A stretch of DNA of 64,000 bases from Aquimarina megaterium XH134 (GTDB taxonomy: Bacteria > Bacteroidota > Bacteroidia > Flavobacteriales > Flavobacteriaceae): NCBI RefSeq assembly GCF_000520975.1, contig NZ_JACB01000036.1, positions 62,001 through 126,000 of the forward strand. The letters run 5' to 3'. Of this stretch, positions 27,211 through 36,765 are shown in pieces. Under the pieces are notes generated by a model. The model was given only the letters and a program-made list of their open reading frames with translations. It was not told the origin of the DNA and did not search any database. How positions within the stretch are numbered: position 1 is the stretch's first letter; every line of letters starts with the position of its first letter. A program made the translations under genes and the position numbers.

Positions 27211-28410
27211 TTAAAAACCCTTAAATGCTTCTGCATTTTGTACCAGAACAAGAACGTCATATCTAAAGATGGTTTTCTTAAAGGCATCAGAAAAATTAGC
27301 ATAAGCAAGAGGTCTTAAGGAAGCTAAATCCAGTACATAATACTTCTTGGTTATAGTTGGTATAACCTTCTGAATTTCTTCAGGAAAATCTTTAATATTA
27401 TCAAATGGCACTACAGAAATAGGTGAAAATGGATTTCCTATAGCAGCTTTTCCAGTTATACCCATCACCATATAATGCAACGAATGCATTTTGTTGATAA
27501 TAGCCAATTCACTAGCCATATTAGAAATATCATAAATATTAGTTCGATTTAATCCTTTTGCCGCATGATTGGCTCCTAGTTTAAAGATCACTTTTGGAGT
27601 AGTATTACGATCTTTTGTGTTATCATAATAGTTTAAAAAATTGCGTTTCATTAATTGACTTCGCGTATTATTATTTTTATAATACTCTTTGGTGATCATA
27701 TTATAGGCATATATTTCCTTAGTTTTCCAGAGTTGTTTTAAAATTTCGATTTCTTTGGCATCAGTAGCTAGTTCTAGCAACGATTTGTGTAAAGCTTCAT
27801 TATATTTAAAAATGTAAGTCGCTCCGTACTTTTTATTAGCTATAGCATATTGATAACCTTCGTTGGCCTCCTTTTTTAATTCCTGTAGTTTTTCTTTTAA
27901 AGGTGTATTATCTGTAGTAGAAATAATATAATCAAAATTAAGACGAAACTGAACCATAAAAGTCTGGTCAATCCCCCAGAGCATTCCTTTCTTTTTAATT
28001 ACATTGGTAAACAGATCATAATCATCCTCATTATTGTAAAAAGGAATAGCGAAAGGAAACTCTTGATGTAATTTTTTTGCGTTACCAATAGGATCATGAG
28101 ACGACGCTATGGCAGTTATTTTTTCTGCAGCTATAGCATCTGTCTCTATACAGAGTGTATGATAACCAAAAGGTTGTGCAATATCGTATATTGAATTTGT
28201 AAAAATTCCCACTTCTTTAATGCCGTGCTGTTCTCCTACAAATACAAATTGACTATTTTCTAATCGCTGTTTTGTAAAGGATAGAAAAGTACCATCGTTG
28301 AAGTTTTCTATCTGAAAACTGTACTTTGATAAATCGATTTTATCCTGTGAGTATATGAATGTGATAGATAAAAAGGTAATACTTAGAAATAAAGAAAAAA
28401 TAGTTTTCAT
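27211..28410 (-). CDS. Exported Ere/ChaN-like protein
   Basis: 399-aa protein with a signal peptide (about 1-21). Residues 54-62 carry FVFVGEQHG with Glu60 and His62. Further conserved-looking segments are LCIETDA, GIDQTF and, late, KLGANHAAKGLN. This pattern of acidic and His residues at strand ends resembles the erythromycin-esterase and ChaN/Tiki-like superfamily, but the exact family and substrate cannot be named. Transcribed alone from a TATTTTTG element 26 bases upstream. Confidence 0.6.
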   Translation of the reverse strand: MKTIFSLFLSITFLSITFIYSQDKIDLSKYSFQIENFNDGTFLSFTKQRLENSQFVFVGEQHGIKEVGIFTNSIYDIAQPFGYHTLCIETDAIAAEKITAIASSHDPIGNAKKLHQEFPFAIPFYNNEDDYDLFTNVIKKKGMLWGIDQTFMVQFRLNFDYIISTTDNTPLKEKLQELKKEANEGYQYAIANKKYGATYIFKYNEALHKSLLELATDAKEIEILKQLWKTKEIYAYNMITKEYYKNNNTRSQLMKRNFLNYYDNTKDRNTTPKVIFKLGANHAAKGLNRTNIYDISNMASELAIINKMHSLHYMVMGITGKAAIGNPFSPISVVPFDNIKDFPEEIQKVIPTITKKYYVLDLASLRPLAYANFSDAFKKTIFRYDVLVLVQNAEAFKGF

Positions 28411-28436
28411 TGCATATTATTTTGAGATTGATACCT

Positions 28437-28444
28437 CAAAAATA
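28437..28444 (-). promoter_or_regulatory. -7 element TATTTTTG
   Basis: Exact TAnnTTTG match on the minus strand, 26 bases before the ATG of the Ere/ChaN-like gene. Confidence 0.5.
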
Positions 28445-28642
28445 CTTCGTTTGCTCTGTGTTTTTTTGAAGAATATCATGAACCCTAATATTATACTCTC
28501 GAACTTATTTTTTTAAAGGATAAACTACATAATATAGAATATGAGCATGACGATAAGATTATGAAATAGTAGAGTAAATCTGCTTTCGTAAAATAGATTT
28601 TGCCTTCAATTGCCTATTTTTATTAGTGTAAAAAGATTCGAT

Positions 28643-29686
28643 ATGAATATAGAAACACCTAAAATATCTCTGGGATGGCGACTTGTTATCGTTTTTATTG
28701 TGGGGATAGTTATGTTTAGCATTATAGCAATTGCATCAAAATTTAGAGAAGCTCCTAAAGTAGATCTACTTTTTTTATTGTTATGGATGTCTATTATTTA
28801 CTTAAGTTTTGAAGTGATTCATCGGCTTCAGAAAAAGTTGGTGCAAAAAAATCTAAACTCTATTTGGATCTTTTTGGGGAGTAGTATCGGAGGAACAGTT
28901 ATCTATACAATCTTTTTTTATTTTTATAAATGGTTAGACTATTTGATCCTCGGTAGTGAACCTCCTATGATACAACATGTGATATTTTCTGCTTTGACTG
29001 GATTAGCAATTTGTATGATTTTTGGCTTAATTTTACTGACATTCAACTGGAAAAATCAGTACTATATTTCACATATACAAAACGAACAATTTAAAAAGGA
29101 AATTATAAAGGCAAATTTATCAATTCTAAAAAATCAACTCGATCCGCATTTCATGTTTAATAACTTTAATACGTTATATTACTTAATTGATGAAGATGGT
29201 GCACTGGCGCAAAAATTTCTAAAAAACATAGCATCGGTATATAGATATATTCTTCAAAATAATGAAAAGGCAATTATACCTATATCACGCGAATACGAGA
29301 TGGCACGACAATATCTTTTACTTATTGAACAACGCTATAAAACTGCTCTAAAAGTACATGATGCAGTAAATTCATCATTTTTTGAGTATAAAAGTGTTCC
29401 TCCATTAGTGTTACAACAACTTATTGAAAATGCCGTAAAACATAATAGAATAGATGAACGATCACCGTTACACATTCACTTTGAAGTAACAGAAAACTAC
29501 TTTACCGTAAAAAACAACAATAATCCTAAACGTACGTCTGGTACTACCGGAACCGGATTAGAAAATATCACAAAACGATATGATTTCCTAACCGAGAATA
29601 AGGTGATTATTTCTAATACCAAAGATGAATTTAGAGTGTCTATACCTTTACTGCCAACAACCAATGAAATAAACAGCAATGTTTAA
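28643..29686 (+). CDS. LytS-type sensor histidine kinase
   Basis: About 347-aa membrane kinase of the His_kinase (LytS/YehU) family. Four membrane helices lie within the first 135 residues, followed by the H-box LKNQLDPHFMFNNFNTL with phospho-acceptor His169 and an ATPase domain with LIENAVKHN (N-box) and TGTGLENI (G-box). The start at 28643 is preferred; an ATG at 28610 adds 11 residues. It is followed after 42 bp by its LytTR response regulator. Confidence 0.9.
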   Translation: MNIETPKISLGWRLVIVFIVGIVMFSIIAIASKFREAPKVDLLFLLLWMSIIYLSFEVIHRLQKKLVQKNLNSIWIFLGSSIGGTVIYTIFFYFYKWLDYLILGSEPPMIQHVIFSALTGLAICMIFGLILLTFNWKNQYYISHIQNEQFKKEIIKANLSILKNQLDPHFMFNNFNTLYYLIDEDGALAQKFLKNIASVYRYILQNNEKAIIPISREYEMARQYLLLIEQRYKTALKVHDAVNSSFFEYKSVPPLVLQQLIENAVKHNRIDERSPLHIHFEVTENYFTVKNNNNPKRTSGTTGTGLENITKRYDFLTENKVIISNTKDEFRVSIPLLPTTNEINSNV

Positions 29687-29728
29687 TTTTTTTCATTTAG
29701 TATCAATAGATTATAAAAAAATGAACAT

Positions 29729-30502
29729 GTGAAAATTAAAACTATCATATTAGAGGACGAAGCAACGGCCAGGGATCATCTCATGAAATTAATAACCCGA
29801 GTCAATACAGATATTTCTGTTATTGCATCAATTTCTACAGTAACAGAAAGTATAGATTGGTTTCGATCAAATAAACATCCGGATCTAATTTTTATGGATA
29901 TTCACCTATCCGATGGGGTTTCTTTTGACATATTGAAAGAAGTTATCATCGATGCTCCCATTATTTTTATTACCGCTTATGATGAATATGCTATACAAGC
30001 TTTTAAAACTACAGGAATTGATTATCTACTAAAACCCATAAATGAAGAAGATTTACAAAACGCATTAAGAAAATTCTTTAAAAGCCGAGTCAAAGAAGCA
30101 GATGAATGGATTATTAGAAATATAGATTTACTTCAACGTATACAAAAAGAAGATAAACCTGAGTATAAGGAACGTTTTTTACTAAAATCAGGAAATAGCA
30201 TGACTCCGGTAAAAATAAGTGATATAGCATATTTCTATCGGGACGAATTAGTTTTTGCAAAGCTTTTAGATGGAAAATTATTTCCTTTGGATGATTCTTT
30301 AAATCAATTACAAACGATGATTAATCCCAAAGAATTTATTCGATTAAACAGGCAACTTTTGGTAAACATAAACGCAATAAACAAATTAACCCCTTCAAAA
30401 CCTGGCCAATTATCGGTACTGTTAACTCCAGAATACCACGATGAAATATATTTGAGTCCAGAACGATCGAGATGGTTAAAACTTATACTCGACGGGAAAT
30501 AG
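29729..30502 (+). CDS. LytTR-family response regulator
   Basis: 257-aa cytoplasmic regulator: receiver domain with phospho-acceptor Asp57 (LIFMDIHLSDG) and a conserved late Lys (YLLKP), then a LytTR DNA-binding domain (about 150-250) with FIRLNRQLLVNINAIN. The start codon is GTG. The ATGs just upstream run into a TGA that overlaps it (ATGTGA), which may couple or tune initiation. Cognate to the kinase upstream; the AraC-type gene downstream may be in the same transcript. Confidence 0.9.
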   Translation: MKIKTIILEDEATARDHLMKLITRVNTDISVIASISTVTESIDWFRSNKHPDLIFMDIHLSDGVSFDILKEVIIDAPIIFITAYDEYAIQAFKTTGIDYLLKPINEEDLQNALRKFFKSRVKEADEWIIRNIDLLQRIQKEDKPEYKERFLLKSGNSMTPVKISDIAYFYRDELVFAKLLDGKLFPLDDSLNQLQTMINPKEFIRLNRQLLVNINAINKLTPSKPGQLSVLLTPEYHDEIYLSPERSRWLKLILDGK

Positions 30503-30566
30503 GAGACAAACATGATAAAACTTTTCTTTTCATGAGGATAAAAAAAGAAAAAGCTATTTTTATATA

Positions 30567-31682
30567 ATGTATCATTGGAGTGAGATTTTTATTGGTATCC
30601 AACTATGTATTACAATTCAGTTAGTCGTAGTCGGCTCTTTAAATGTATTTACAAAAAATACAAAAAATGTTTTCCTAGGTATATACTGCCTTCTTGTGGC
30701 TAATGCCCATATCGCCCTTATTTTTAGTGATTTCTTCAAAAAAGAACCTTATATGTATGCTTTTTTTGGAGGATGGAAAGGATATTTTTATGGACCTGTT
30801 TTATACCTCTATTTAAAATCGTTAAGTAAAAAATGGAATCATAAAAAAGAATGGATTCATTTAATACTTCCATTTGCTTTATTTGGATTGTCTCTTTATC
30901 GTTATTTTTTTATAAGCCAGGAAGATTCAATGATTGTAAAGCTAAAAGCAGTGGGGTATTTTTTCTACTGGACCCTGTTAATTTCTTATTTCATTTTAGG
31001 GATAAAAGAATTTAAACAGCATATAAGAATAAACTTAAAAGAAAAATCAAAAATTAGATTTCAAAGTTTTTATACCATAGTAAATACTCATTTATTGTTT
31101 ACCATTATACCGGGATTTATATTGTTTCTTAGTATATATACCGATGTTAGCATCATTGAGAACTTAACAGAAGCCGTTGTATTACCTTATTATGAATATT
31201 GGGCTGTTCCTATATATATGCTTCTTTTTATATTCTTACTCTTTTACGGGATTACAGAATTACAATGGGTAAAAAAATATTTCCTGATAGCCTCTATACA
31301 TCAACCTGTGAATGACTTTCAAAAAAACGCAGATGTTTTTATGCATATCAAAGAATTTTTCTCTGCCAACGAGGTGTTTAAAAACCCAAACCTTACTATA
31401 GACGAATTATCTCTTTCTTCGGGAGTTACCAAATCTGCAATTCGATCTGTTTTGATCGAAAAAGGATATTCTAGTTTTACTGATTTTGTGAATGAGTATA
31501 GAATTAAAGAATTTAAAAATAATCTGAAAGAAGAAAAGTATAATAATTATGACCTGGCCAGTATTGCTTTACTATCAGGGTTTAATTCTAAAGCAACATT
31601 CTACAGAGTTTTTAAAAAACACACTGGTATGACTCCTAATGAGTATAAGGCAAGTGTAATAAGTAATAAATTATTAGAATAG
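30567..31682 (+). CDS. AraC-type regulator with N-terminal membrane domain
   Basis: 371-aa protein with about seven membrane helices in residues 1-235 and a C-terminal AraC/XylS DNA-binding domain (about 265-365) containing TIDELSLSSGVTKSAIRSVL and IALLSGFNSKATFYRVFKKH-like helices with the family end TGMTPNEYK. A membrane one-component regulator. It is 64 bp after the LytTR regulator and nearly abuts the convergent DUF5916 gene (11 bp), leaving no room for a separate terminator. Confidence 0.9.
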   Translation: MYHWSEIFIGIQLCITIQLVVVGSLNVFTKNTKNVFLGIYCLLVANAHIALIFSDFFKKEPYMYAFFGGWKGYFYGPVLYLYLKSLSKKWNHKKEWIHLILPFALFGLSLYRYFFISQEDSMIVKLKAVGYFFYWTLLISYFILGIKEFKQHIRINLKEKSKIRFQSFYTIVNTHLLFTIIPGFILFLSIYTDVSIIENLTEAVVLPYYEYWAVPIYMLLFIFLLFYGITELQWVKKYFLIASIHQPVNDFQKNADVFMHIKEFFSANEVFKNPNLTIDELSLSSGVTKSAIRSVLIEKGYSSFTDFVNEYRIKEFKNNLKEEKYNNYDLASIALLSGFNSKATFYRVFKKHTGMTPNEYKASVISNKLLE

Positions 31683-31693
31683 ATTAAGGGATT

Positions 31694-33919
31694 TTATCGT
31701 ATAAAGGTTTTAGAAAATTTGATAATTAGTATTTGATTATCTGTAAATGGTAGTCTTGGTTGTAATGCGTTTCTATTAGTATTGGCGTTATGATTATAGA
31801 CGACATATAGATCAGTACCTTCTGTAGGGTTATATCTAAATCTAAGGTTCCATCCTAGCTGATCACTTCGCGTATCATATTGCACATAAGAGTTTAATGA
31901 TGTTTTCGAAGATAAATTGAATTTCAACCTCGAAAAATATCGACTTAAATTTAGTTTTCTAGAGGTTTCACTAGCATATTCATCTGGAAACCTAAGATTA
32001 TTGTATGTGCCACCTAATTGAGCTTGAAAGAGTTTGCTAAAATCATAAGAAACATTATACGATATAGTAAACTGGTTTCCACCATAAAACTCTCCTATTT
32101 CTGTATCTAGTGTAATCTTATATGGTTTTGCATCTCCAGAAATAAAAATGGGATTAAATTTCCACATCTTGTACTGTGCAGCAGGAACAGTTACTCCTTC
32201 GGCTATTTCCCAATCACTATATAAATTATCTTCTTGATATATAGGAAAAAACATAGTTAAACGATGCCCTTTTTTATGTATCGCTGTCATGTAGAAATTC
32301 GTTTGAAAAAAATCGTGATGATCAGAATTAGACAACCAGTTTTTTCTGAAATAGTGACCTATTGAAAAGAATTGCAAGAATGAATGATTAGTGAATGACT
32401 TTCTCCACCCATGATTTAATGTTAAACGTTTGGTGTTGGGTTGAGAAACAAAACCTAATTTGGGATCAAAGTTTTCTGTGTACTCCCGAAATCTGTATTG
32501 CAGCCCAAAACCATTGTTTTTAAAGGTGTTTATTGAAGCACCATACATTGGTTTCCAATCTCCCTTTTCTTTATCAAAGGTTGTACCTACTGTTAATTGA
32601 GTTCTAACAGTATTAGTTAAACGAATATTTGCATCTACAGCCATGAGATGATTATAGTTTTCGCTGCTTAGTGAATTGGTATTTATAAAACCAATATATG
32701 ACCCTAGTTCTCCTATGTTTTTTTTAATTCGGGTTACACTTTTATTAGCAGAAGCTGCCACTTCATCTACCTCATGTGTTTGCATTGATAAAAGCCCGTA
32801 TTGCCATTTTGTATTTCCGCCTGTAAAACGAACACCTCCTATAATAGGAATGGAAGCACCGTCCTGAATACCGATACGTCTGGAATGAAATAAACGATGA
32901 TCAAATTGATTAGAGTTGAAAATATCTGCATTTTCGAGGAAAAACAGTCGTTTTTCATTTAAAAATATTGGGAAACGAGAAATGTTAACGATTCGATCAT
33001 CTGCTTCTACCTCTGCAAAATCTGTGTTTAATGTAAAATCTATCGTGTGATTTGCGTTAGGCTTAAATTTTACATCTACTCCCAAATTACTTAATACTTT
33101 GTCTAATACTTCGTGATCTGCATATTGTTTACGTTCTAAAATGGAAGTGTTGCTTTTATATGCTGTTCCTTCTTCGTTAATGAGGTTTTCCCGAATGGCA
33201 TTTGCCTTTATATACGGAGTTATATACAGCGGTTTTGTTACCGGTAAACCTGTAAAACGTATTTCCTGAGCATTTGTAAAATGATGTAACGCGTTACCAA
33301 TATCGATATTTTTGAGATGAGACGTTATACGCTCATTGATCTCTTTGTATTTTACCGTTGCTTTAATCCTCATGATATTCTCAGAAGATTTTTCATACCG
33401 TAACGATGAAAACGGGATCCTCATTTCTGTACTCCATCCTTTTTCTGTAATGCTCGATTTAACATTCCAAAAGGTATTCCACGAAGTATTAAATTCTTCG
33501 CCATTACGGCTTACTTCCATGTCCTGTCGTGCGCTTAATGGATTTGTCCTAAAAATGAGCGTATTTATTTTATCATTGTAAGTATCGATATGTATTTGAA
33601 AATAATCGTCTTTTACTTGAGCTACATCTCTTTCTAGTGTTGTGGCGAATATTTGAGAAGGATCTCTAAAATTAATAATTCCACCTACATAGAGGTATTC
33701 CTTATCGTATAGAATTTTTACGATTACCTGCTCCGATGCTGGAGTTCCTATATTAGGATCTATTTGCTTAAAGTCAGAAAATTCTAAGACGTCATTCCAT
33801 GCGTTCTCTTCTAATTTTCCATCCAAAATAATAGTGCCATTCCCCAAAGGAACATCAATAATTTCTTGTGCCGATGATACTACGCTCACCAGCATACATA
33901 CAATAAAAATAGACCTCAT
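31694..33919 (-). CDS. DUF5916 outer-membrane protein with CBM9-like domain
   Basis: 741-aa exported protein with a signal peptide (1-17). The N-terminal part (about 20-200) is a carbohydrate-binding family 9-like sandwich (LDGKLEENAWNDV, then DKEYLYVGG), followed by the DUF5916 segment (FAEVEADDRIVNISRFPIF, FLENADIF) and a long C-terminal barrel-like region. Such proteins are common in marine Bacteroidota; their function is not established. It is last in a minus-strand trio, 28 bp after the ankyrin gene. Confidence 0.88.
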   Translation of the reverse strand: MRSIFIVCMLVSVVSSAQEIIDVPLGNGTIILDGKLEENAWNDVLEFSDFKQIDPNIGTPASEQVIVKILYDKEYLYVGGIINFRDPSQIFATTLERDVAQVKDDYFQIHIDTYNDKINTLIFRTNPLSARQDMEVSRNGEEFNTSWNTFWNVKSSITEKGWSTEMRIPFSSLRYEKSSENIMRIKATVKYKEINERITSHLKNIDIGNALHHFTNAQEIRFTGLPVTKPLYITPYIKANAIRENLINEEGTAYKSNTSILERKQYADHEVLDKVLSNLGVDVKFKPNANHTIDFTLNTDFAEVEADDRIVNISRFPIFLNEKRLFFLENADIFNSNQFDHRLFHSRRIGIQDGASIPIIGGVRFTGGNTKWQYGLLSMQTHEVDEVAASANKSVTRIKKNIGELGSYIGFINTNSLSSENYNHLMAVDANIRLTNTVRTQLTVGTTFDKEKGDWKPMYGASINTFKNNGFGLQYRFREYTENFDPKLGFVSQPNTKRLTLNHGWRKSFTNHSFLQFFSIGHYFRKNWLSNSDHHDFFQTNFYMTAIHKKGHRLTMFFPIYQEDNLYSDWEIAEGVTVPAAQYKMWKFNPIFISGDAKPYKITLDTEIGEFYGGNQFTISYNVSYDFSKLFQAQLGGTYNNLRFPDEYASETSRKLNLSRYFSRLKFNLSSKTSLNSYVQYDTRSDQLGWNLRFRYNPTEGTDLYVVYNHNANTNRNALQPRLPFTDNQILIIKFSKTFIR

Positions 33920-33947
33920 TTGATTTTTCTGTTCGTTTTTTGATTGT

Positions 33948-34451
33948 TTAAAAGAGGTCTATTTTTGTTTTTTTTAGACCTAAAGATTTTAGATACTCGG
34001 TAATTTCTTTTGATTCTTCACCTCCTCGTTCTGCATGATGAAGAAGAGTATATCCGTGCGGCCCTTTGGCATGTAGTGTTCTGGGAGAAAATTCTAGTAT
34101 CGATTTGATGATGTCGATCTTCCCGAAAAGAGCAGCAGTAAATACATTAGCTTGAGCTCCATGATCTAATAGGTATTGAGCCAGTTCTTTATATCCAACA
34201 TGACTTGCGGCTCCCAAACATGTTTCAAAATCTCCACCTCTCCAATCATGTGCAGCATTGATCAGTGTAGGGTGTTCTGCTAATAGTTCTTTTACTGTTT
34301 CCAAACTTTTATGTCCGGCACCAACAAAATTTTGCACTATTTTTTTGTCTAATTGTGGTTTTTCTTGTTCTTTCGAAAATATCACATGCGGAGCTGCAAT
34401 ATATAGTCCAGTAGTTAATACACCAGTAGTTAAAAATTGTTTCCTGTCCAT
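33948..34451 (-). CDS. Exported ankyrin-repeat protein
   Basis: 167-aa protein starting MDRKQFLTTGVLTTGLYIAAP, a signal-like segment. Three to four ankyrin repeats follow (residues about 50-160), with LGAASHVGYKELAQYLLDHG, and later GYTLLHHAERGG. Probably a small binding protein outside the cytoplasm. It lies between the SMP-30-like gene (24 bp) and the DUF5916 gene (28 bp), so one operon is likely. Confidence 0.8.
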   Translation of the reverse strand: MDRKQFLTTGVLTTGLYIAAPHVIFSKEQEKPQLDKKIVQNFVGAGHKSLETVKELLAEHPTLINAAHDWRGGDFETCLGAASHVGYKELAQYLLDHGAQANVFTAALFGKIDIIKSILEFSPRTLHAKGPHGYTLLHHAERGGEESKEITEYLKSLGLKKTKIDLF

Positions 34452-34475
34452 AATTACTGTTTTTATAAGATGTTA

Positions 34476-35480
34476 TTAGTCATCTAGTTTTACTTTTAAA
34501 ATGGTAGGTTCGTATAATTTTTCCATAGGGAATAGGGATCCGTCTTTATTAAAGCTTCCGAATTGTGCGTTTGCGATGTAATACAATTCGCGATCTACCA
34601 AAACTCCTGTTGTAGGATTGTTCATTATAGGGTGATTGTGTTCTAGTAATACAGTTTTTGTAATAGTATTTTGCTCTGTATTGAGGACGAATTTTTTAAC
34701 CGAGTTTTTACCAGGTTGTATACCGATCAAAGAGTTTTTGTAAAAGTATAATCCGTCTATGCTTTTGCTACTAGTTGTATCTGCACCCTTGGGGTATTGT
34801 ATATTCTCTTTTTTTCTGGTTTTGATATGAATGCGAGTAATTCCTTCAGAATGTGCTACAAATAAATAAGTTTGGTCATCAGAAATAGTAATTCCATTAG
34901 GATATTTTATTTCAGAAAGATGAGCTAATACTTTTAGTTCATCTTCATTATTCTGAATGGTATATATCATAGGACTAGAAAACATATGTGTAGCATACAG
35001 ATTTCCTGATGTATCTAAAACGATATCATTAAAGAAATGAACTTCTCCTGGTATATCGATCCAATATTTTTTGATAAGTTTCCCCGTTTGCAAATCATAT
35101 TTAAAAACCCCTGCAGGACGTCCCTCGTTTTTATCTTTTCTACTATACCCGATAAGATTACTTCCTCCAGAGCTACATACCCATAAGTGTCTTCGTACCG
35201 GATCAATTTTCATCCCGATAATCATATGTAAACCGTCTTGTTGTGGTTTTACAAAGTCACGATATGTCCCGTCTTTGGATCGTTTTATAATTTTTCCTTT
35301 TCGGGTACTTCCTATATAAAAAGACATATCTGTGGGATCATAAGCCACGTTTTCGGGTAATAGATCTTTTTCGGGAATCGTATAGGCTATAAAACTTTTG
35401 TTGAATTGCTCATTTGGTTTTTGTGCACTACTATAAAAACCAAATCCGGTAAAAAAAATGATATAAAAAACTGTTTTCAT
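34476..35480 (-). CDS. SMP-30/gluconolactonase-like exported propeller
   Basis: 334-aa protein with a signal peptide (about 1-19) and a six-bladed propeller pattern of the SMP-30/strictosidine synthase-like type: EVHFFNDIVLDTSGNLYATH around residues 143-162 and YPNGITISDDQTYLFVAHS around 194-212, where metal ligands (Glu, Asn, Asp) normally sit. It is a putative lactonase or sugar-binding protein; substrate unknown. First gene of the trio with ankyrin and DUF5916. Confidence 0.82.
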   Translation of the reverse strand: MKTVFYIIFFTGFGFYSSAQKPNEQFNKSFIAYTIPEKDLLPENVAYDPTDMSFYIGSTRKGKIIKRSKDGTYRDFVKPQQDGLHMIIGMKIDPVRRHLWVCSSGGSNLIGYSRKDKNEGRPAGVFKYDLQTGKLIKKYWIDIPGEVHFFNDIVLDTSGNLYATHMFSSPMIYTIQNNEDELKVLAHLSEIKYPNGITISDDQTYLFVAHSEGITRIHIKTRKKENIQYPKGADTTSSKSIDGLYFYKNSLIGIQPGKNSVKKFVLNTEQNTITKTVLLEHNHPIMNNPTTGVLVDRELYYIANAQFGSFNKDGSLFPMEKLYEPTILKVKLDD

Positions 35481-35602
35481 CTATTTTGTTTTAAAAATAA
35501 AATATGTGAGGTGGATAATGTTTAGTATTTTTCGTCCTAAGACGAATGTATTTGATAAAGGAATTGAGAAGATCGATTTTATATTAAACTCTTCTTTTTT
35601 AA

Positions 35603-35644
35603 TGTGTAATTGTATTGTGCTTATGTGAGTTGATTACACATAAG
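35603..35644. promoter_or_regulatory. Overlapping inverted repeats upstream of LytS/LytTR pair 2
   Basis: Two interleaved inverted repeats share their right arm: TGTGTAAT (35603-35610) with ATTACACA (35633-35640), and CTTATGTG (35620-35627) with CACATAAG (35637-35644). Alternative pairing could be a switch in a leader, or the sites could be regulator-binding half-sites. They lie about 75-115 bases before the kinase gene. Confidence 0.4.
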
Positions 35645-35716
35645 TAAATTATAGATTTACATAAATTATGGATTTGGGTAGGACTGAAAACCAAAAATCA
35701 TATAGCTTTGTTATCA

Positions 35717-36733
35717 ATGAAGATTAAAAGCATTTGGTTTCATATTGGTTTTTGGATTGTATATACCGCAATATTTACTATTGTTGAAGCTAGTTATAAA
35801 GGGGAATATACCGAGGCATTGGCTTTTGAGCTTATGAATATGCCGATGCGACTTATTATCGTATATTTTAATTATTTTGTTCTGTTGCCAAAACTCTTAT
35901 TGCAAGGCAAAACGGTAAAATACTTTGTGTATACGATACTCACATTAATCATCTCTGGGTGTATTCAACGAATTATTAATTATGAGGTGCTATCTATGCT
36001 TTATCCTAATATGAAAGATTCTGGATTATGGCTACCATATAAGTTTTTACAGGCTTCTATGATCATAGCTTCTCCTTTAATTTTTATTATTGGAATTTCG
36101 GTTATTTGGAAAGTAGCAGAGTTACAAAAGAGGGCCAAAACTCTTGAAAATGAAAAATTGCAATCAGAATTGAAGTATCTAAAATCACAAATTAATCCAC
36201 ATTTTCTTTTTAACACTTTAAATAATATCTACGGACTATCTTTAGAAAGTTCAAAAAAAGCCCCCGAACTTATACTTAAATTATCAGATTTCCTTAGCTT
36301 TTCTTTATACGAGAGTTCTCAAAGGTTTATTCTTTTAGAAAAAGAAATTAGTTTATTAAATGATTTTATTGATCTAGAAAAATCTCGTTTTGAAGATAGG
36401 GTAGATGTACAGGTTTCTATTCCCGAACATATAGACCCGATATCTATTCCTCCTCTTATTTTGGTACCATTTGTAGAAAATGCATTTAAACATAGTTTAA
36501 AAAACGAAACCAAAATAGCTCATATAATTGTTAAATTAGAGGTAGTACATAATCAACTAATTTATGAAGTTATAAACTCGAAACCAGAAGCTACTGTAGA
36601 AGATTCTTCACTAAAAGGAATTGGTTTGCAGAACATCAAAAAAAGATTAGATATCCTATATAATGATCGATATCAATTGGATATTAAAGATGAAGAAAGA
36701 TTATATACTATTGTATTAAAAATTGCTATTTGA
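35717..36733 (+). CDS. LytS-type sensor histidine kinase
   Basis: About 338-aa kinase with four membrane helices (within residues 5-135), a short coiled linker (AELQKRAKTLENEKLQSEL) and the H-box LKSQINPHFLFNTLNNIY with His162, then the ATPase domain with FVENAFKHS and GIGLQNIKKRL. The ATG at 35717 is preferred over a TTG nine bases upstream. It pairs with the LytTR regulator 32 bp downstream. It is clearly related to, but diverged from, the kinase at 28643-29686. Confidence 0.9.
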   Translation: MKIKSIWFHIGFWIVYTAIFTIVEASYKGEYTEALAFELMNMPMRLIIVYFNYFVLLPKLLLQGKTVKYFVYTILTLIISGCIQRIINYEVLSMLYPNMKDSGLWLPYKFLQASMIIASPLIFIIGISVIWKVAELQKRAKTLENEKLQSELKYLKSQINPHFLFNTLNNIYGLSLESSKKAPELILKLSDFLSFSLYESSQRFILLEKEISLLNDFIDLEKSRFEDRVDVQVSIPEHIDPISIPPLILVPFVENAFKHSLKNETKIAHIIVKLEVVHNQLIYEVINSKPEATVEDSSLKGIGLQNIKKRLDILYNDRYQLDIKDEERLYTIVLKIAI

Positions 36734-36765
36734 TAAGGTAAGTTGCAAAAAAATAAAAGAGACAG

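Noticed and set aside
29721..29732. Start of the LytTR regulator at ATG 29721 or 29727
   Set aside because: Both run into TGA at once; only the GTG at 29729 opens the frame.
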